Part shown: positions 4,023 to 5,308 of the stretch, in pieces
Layout of the letters: the number at the start of each line of letters is the position of its first letter
Position numbering within the stretch: position 1 is the stretch's first letter
Assembly (NCBI GenBank): GCA_030637775.1
Contig: DAOWFY010000174.1
Coordinates: 1-5,308, forward strand
DNA from: a bacterium
GTDB lineage: Bacteria > Ratteibacteria > UBA8468
DNA: 5,308 nucleotides
Direction: 5' to 3'
The notes under the pieces: generated by a model
The model's input: only the letters and a program-made list of their open reading frames with translations
Database searches by the model: none
What the model was told of the DNA's origin: nothing
Made by a program: the position numbers and the translations under genes

Positions 4023-5308
4023 CTACCTTACCTTGATATAATCCCTGTATTTCTTAAACTCCTTTTCCTTTCCGTTAACAAACAACTCTCTTATTTCCGG
4101 AGCATAGATCCTTATCCTTGGTATATAATCCCCATTCACCATAAGTTTGCCTCCTTTATAAAGAAGCTCTATGCCAGATATACGTTTCTCTGCCTTGATG
4201 AGTTCCTTTCCTTTGAAAGACAACCTCCTCCCTTCTATTAGCACTACCCTCTCAATTTTGCCTTTCCTGCTCCTCACTAAGCCGCATCTTGCATCGCTTT
4301 TTATCCCTTTGTAATCGTATATAGAAGGCTTTTTCTGGCTCAGGAAGATATAATCTTCTATATCATCTATCACTACCTTGAATGCCTTATGACTGTCTTC
4401 TGCCTTAAGCAAAGGCTCAAAATTTATTTTTCCCATCTTACCTTTATACAGATAAAGGAGGACAGAAAACTGATTGGGGAGAGTTTCTTTGATATAGCTT
4501 ATCTGTTTTGCGTCTTCGGTTCCGAAATGTCTGTCTCGCTGCGCAACAAGCCCCATCCAGCATCTTTTCTCGTCAATCCTGCTGATCGTCTCCGGATAAG
4601 CGGGGACCACCAGCATGCCGACATCTTCATTGGCTTTAATTACCTTTCCTTCCTGATTTTTCCGCGGACTCGGACCGCTAAGGATCAGTCTTTCCCCCGG
4701 GTCAATATTAACATTCTCTTTCGCTGTATGCAGAAGCCACTGTATCTTGGCCATTTCTCCTTTGCCCTTTCCGGGGAGGCCGTCACAGATAATGAAATAG
4801 GAATCATTCACGCTTCCATTTGTCGGTTTTACAAAAAGCACTGTCCTTTGATGCTCGCTTTCCTTATACCGTGTGTGAGCCGCAGAAAAATAGTCAAACC
4901 CTGACAGACTCTTCCAGCCTACCAAGCCTCCATTGGCGGCATAATACCTTGTCTTCATAACTGTCCATTTTTCTCCTGTCTCTCCACAACCGCTACCAGA
5001 CAGCCTTTGCTGACCTCTGTCATTTATTCTAATTGTATTATGAGCTTCCGTGGTTCTAGACCAACCAAAGAGGTATGAAGCATAACTAGGACCGCCTGCC
5101 TCACCTGTGATAAACTCGCCATAAGCAAAAATATCAAAGTTTAGGCTGTCTGGATGTCCATGATCAGTGCCTAAAGAGCCGTACTTGAGCGCTAAGTATA
5201 AATCATTTGTTTTCCATCCCGAGCGCATTATGGCAAAACCGCCGTATGGAAACAGATACGAAGTTTTCTTGGGAATGCACGTTTTTATCTTTTCAAAGCT
5301 ATCTAATA
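4023..5308 (-). CDS. Heparinase II/III-family protein, 3' part (5' end outside the window)
   Basis: The frame is open to the right edge. Before the Met at 5228 it reads LDSFEKIKTC... FPYGGFAI for 26 codons with no stop, and this belongs to the conserved domain. The Met is therefore internal and 427 residues are visible. Counting from the first visible codon, the metal/active-site region reads GTDHGHPDSLNFD (His49, His51), then TGEAGGPSY (Glu69) and EAHNTIRIN (His89). This is the pattern of the heparinase II/III C-terminal domain (lyase families PL12, PL15, PL17, PL21). The rest is the expected beta-rich region, ending LFVNGKEKEFKKYRDYIKV. The missing 5' part should encode the signal peptide and the alpha/alpha toroid with the catalytic Tyr. 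Family members cleave uronic-acid polysaccharides in the periplasm or outside, and such genes often sit in EPS loci, perhaps to trim or clear polymer. Glu69 stands where Asp is usual. The substrate cannot be told. The leader ORF starts 39 bases after the stop. Confidence 0.88.
   Translation of the reverse strand, partial: LDSFEKIKTCIPKKTSYLFPYGGFAIMRSGWKTNDLYLALKYGSLGTDHGHPDSLNFDIFAYGEFITGEAGGPSYASYLFGWSRTTEAHNTIRINDRGQQRLSGSGCGETGEKWTVMKTRYYAANGGLVGWKSLSGFDYFSAAHTRYKESEHQRTVLFVKPTNGSVNDSYFIICDGLPGKGKGEMAKIQWLLHTAKENVNIDPGERLILSGPSPRKNQEGKVIKANEDVGMLVVPAYPETISRIDEKRCWMGLVAQRDRHFGTEDAKQISYIKETLPNQFSVLLYLYKGKMGKINFEPLLKAEDSHKAFKVVIDDIEDYIFLSQKKPSIYDYKGIKSDARCGLVRSRKGKIERVVLIEGRRLSFKGKELIKAEKRISGIELLYKGGKLMVNGDYIPRIRIYAPEIRELFVNGKEKEFKKYRDYIKVR

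Noticed and set aside
4001-4040. Promoter between the heparinase-like gene and the leader ORF
   Set aside because: AATAAT on the minus strand resembles a -10 box, but no -35 box lies at a suitable distance. Read-through from the lyase gene is equally likely.

Overview
The window reads as part of an exopolysaccharide (EPS) or capsule locus from a diderm (Gram-negative type) bacterium. This rests on an outer-membrane polysaccharide export lipoprotein, a fused chain-length regulator/tyrosine autokinase of the Wzc type, and two lipobox or signal-peptide proteins built from Trp-rich WVPGYW repeats. Nothing in the sequence fixes the species. There is no rRNA, tRNA or phylogenetic marker, and I only suspect an uncultured environmental lineage. 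Every gene I can support is on the minus strand, so transcription runs from right to left.

In the order of transcription: (1) 5308-4023 is the 3' part of a heparinase II/III-family protein, a likely polysaccharide lyase, cut by the right edge. (2) 3983-3933 is a possible 16-codon leader ORF behind a near-consensus Shine-Dalgarno; its last codons carry the ribosome binding site of the next gene. (3) 3928-3320 is a secreted 202-residue protein made of WVxGxW repeats, with a recent 93-bp tandem duplication. (4) 3284-3123 is a 53-residue lipoprotein carrying two more copies of the same motif. (5) 3122-2949 is the only sizeable gap. It holds a small palindrome, a GACGCAGAT hairpin/tandem element, a 17-bp sequence repeated exactly at the left end of the window, and a weak promoter candidate. 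(6) 2948-885 is the Wzc-like autokinase. (7) 870-91 is the Wza-like export lipoprotein, starting with TTG. (8) 55-25 is an intrinsic terminator that closes the unit.

How the parts may work together (inference): the autokinase and export protein form the inner-membrane/outer-membrane export machine. The heparinase-like protein would cut polysaccharide in the periplasm or outside. The two Trp-rich proteins have no established role, but they sit inside the locus and could be envelope-anchored or polysaccharide-contacting accessory factors. No Wzb phosphatase, flippase, polymerase or glycosyltransferase is visible, so the window shows only part of the locus.

The points most worth a second look are: the leader ORF coupled to the repeat gene; the paired Trp-repeat proteins; an autokinase that departs from both the Walker A' and Walker B consensus of bacterial tyrosine kinases; and the 17-bp direct repeats bracketing the kinase/export pair.
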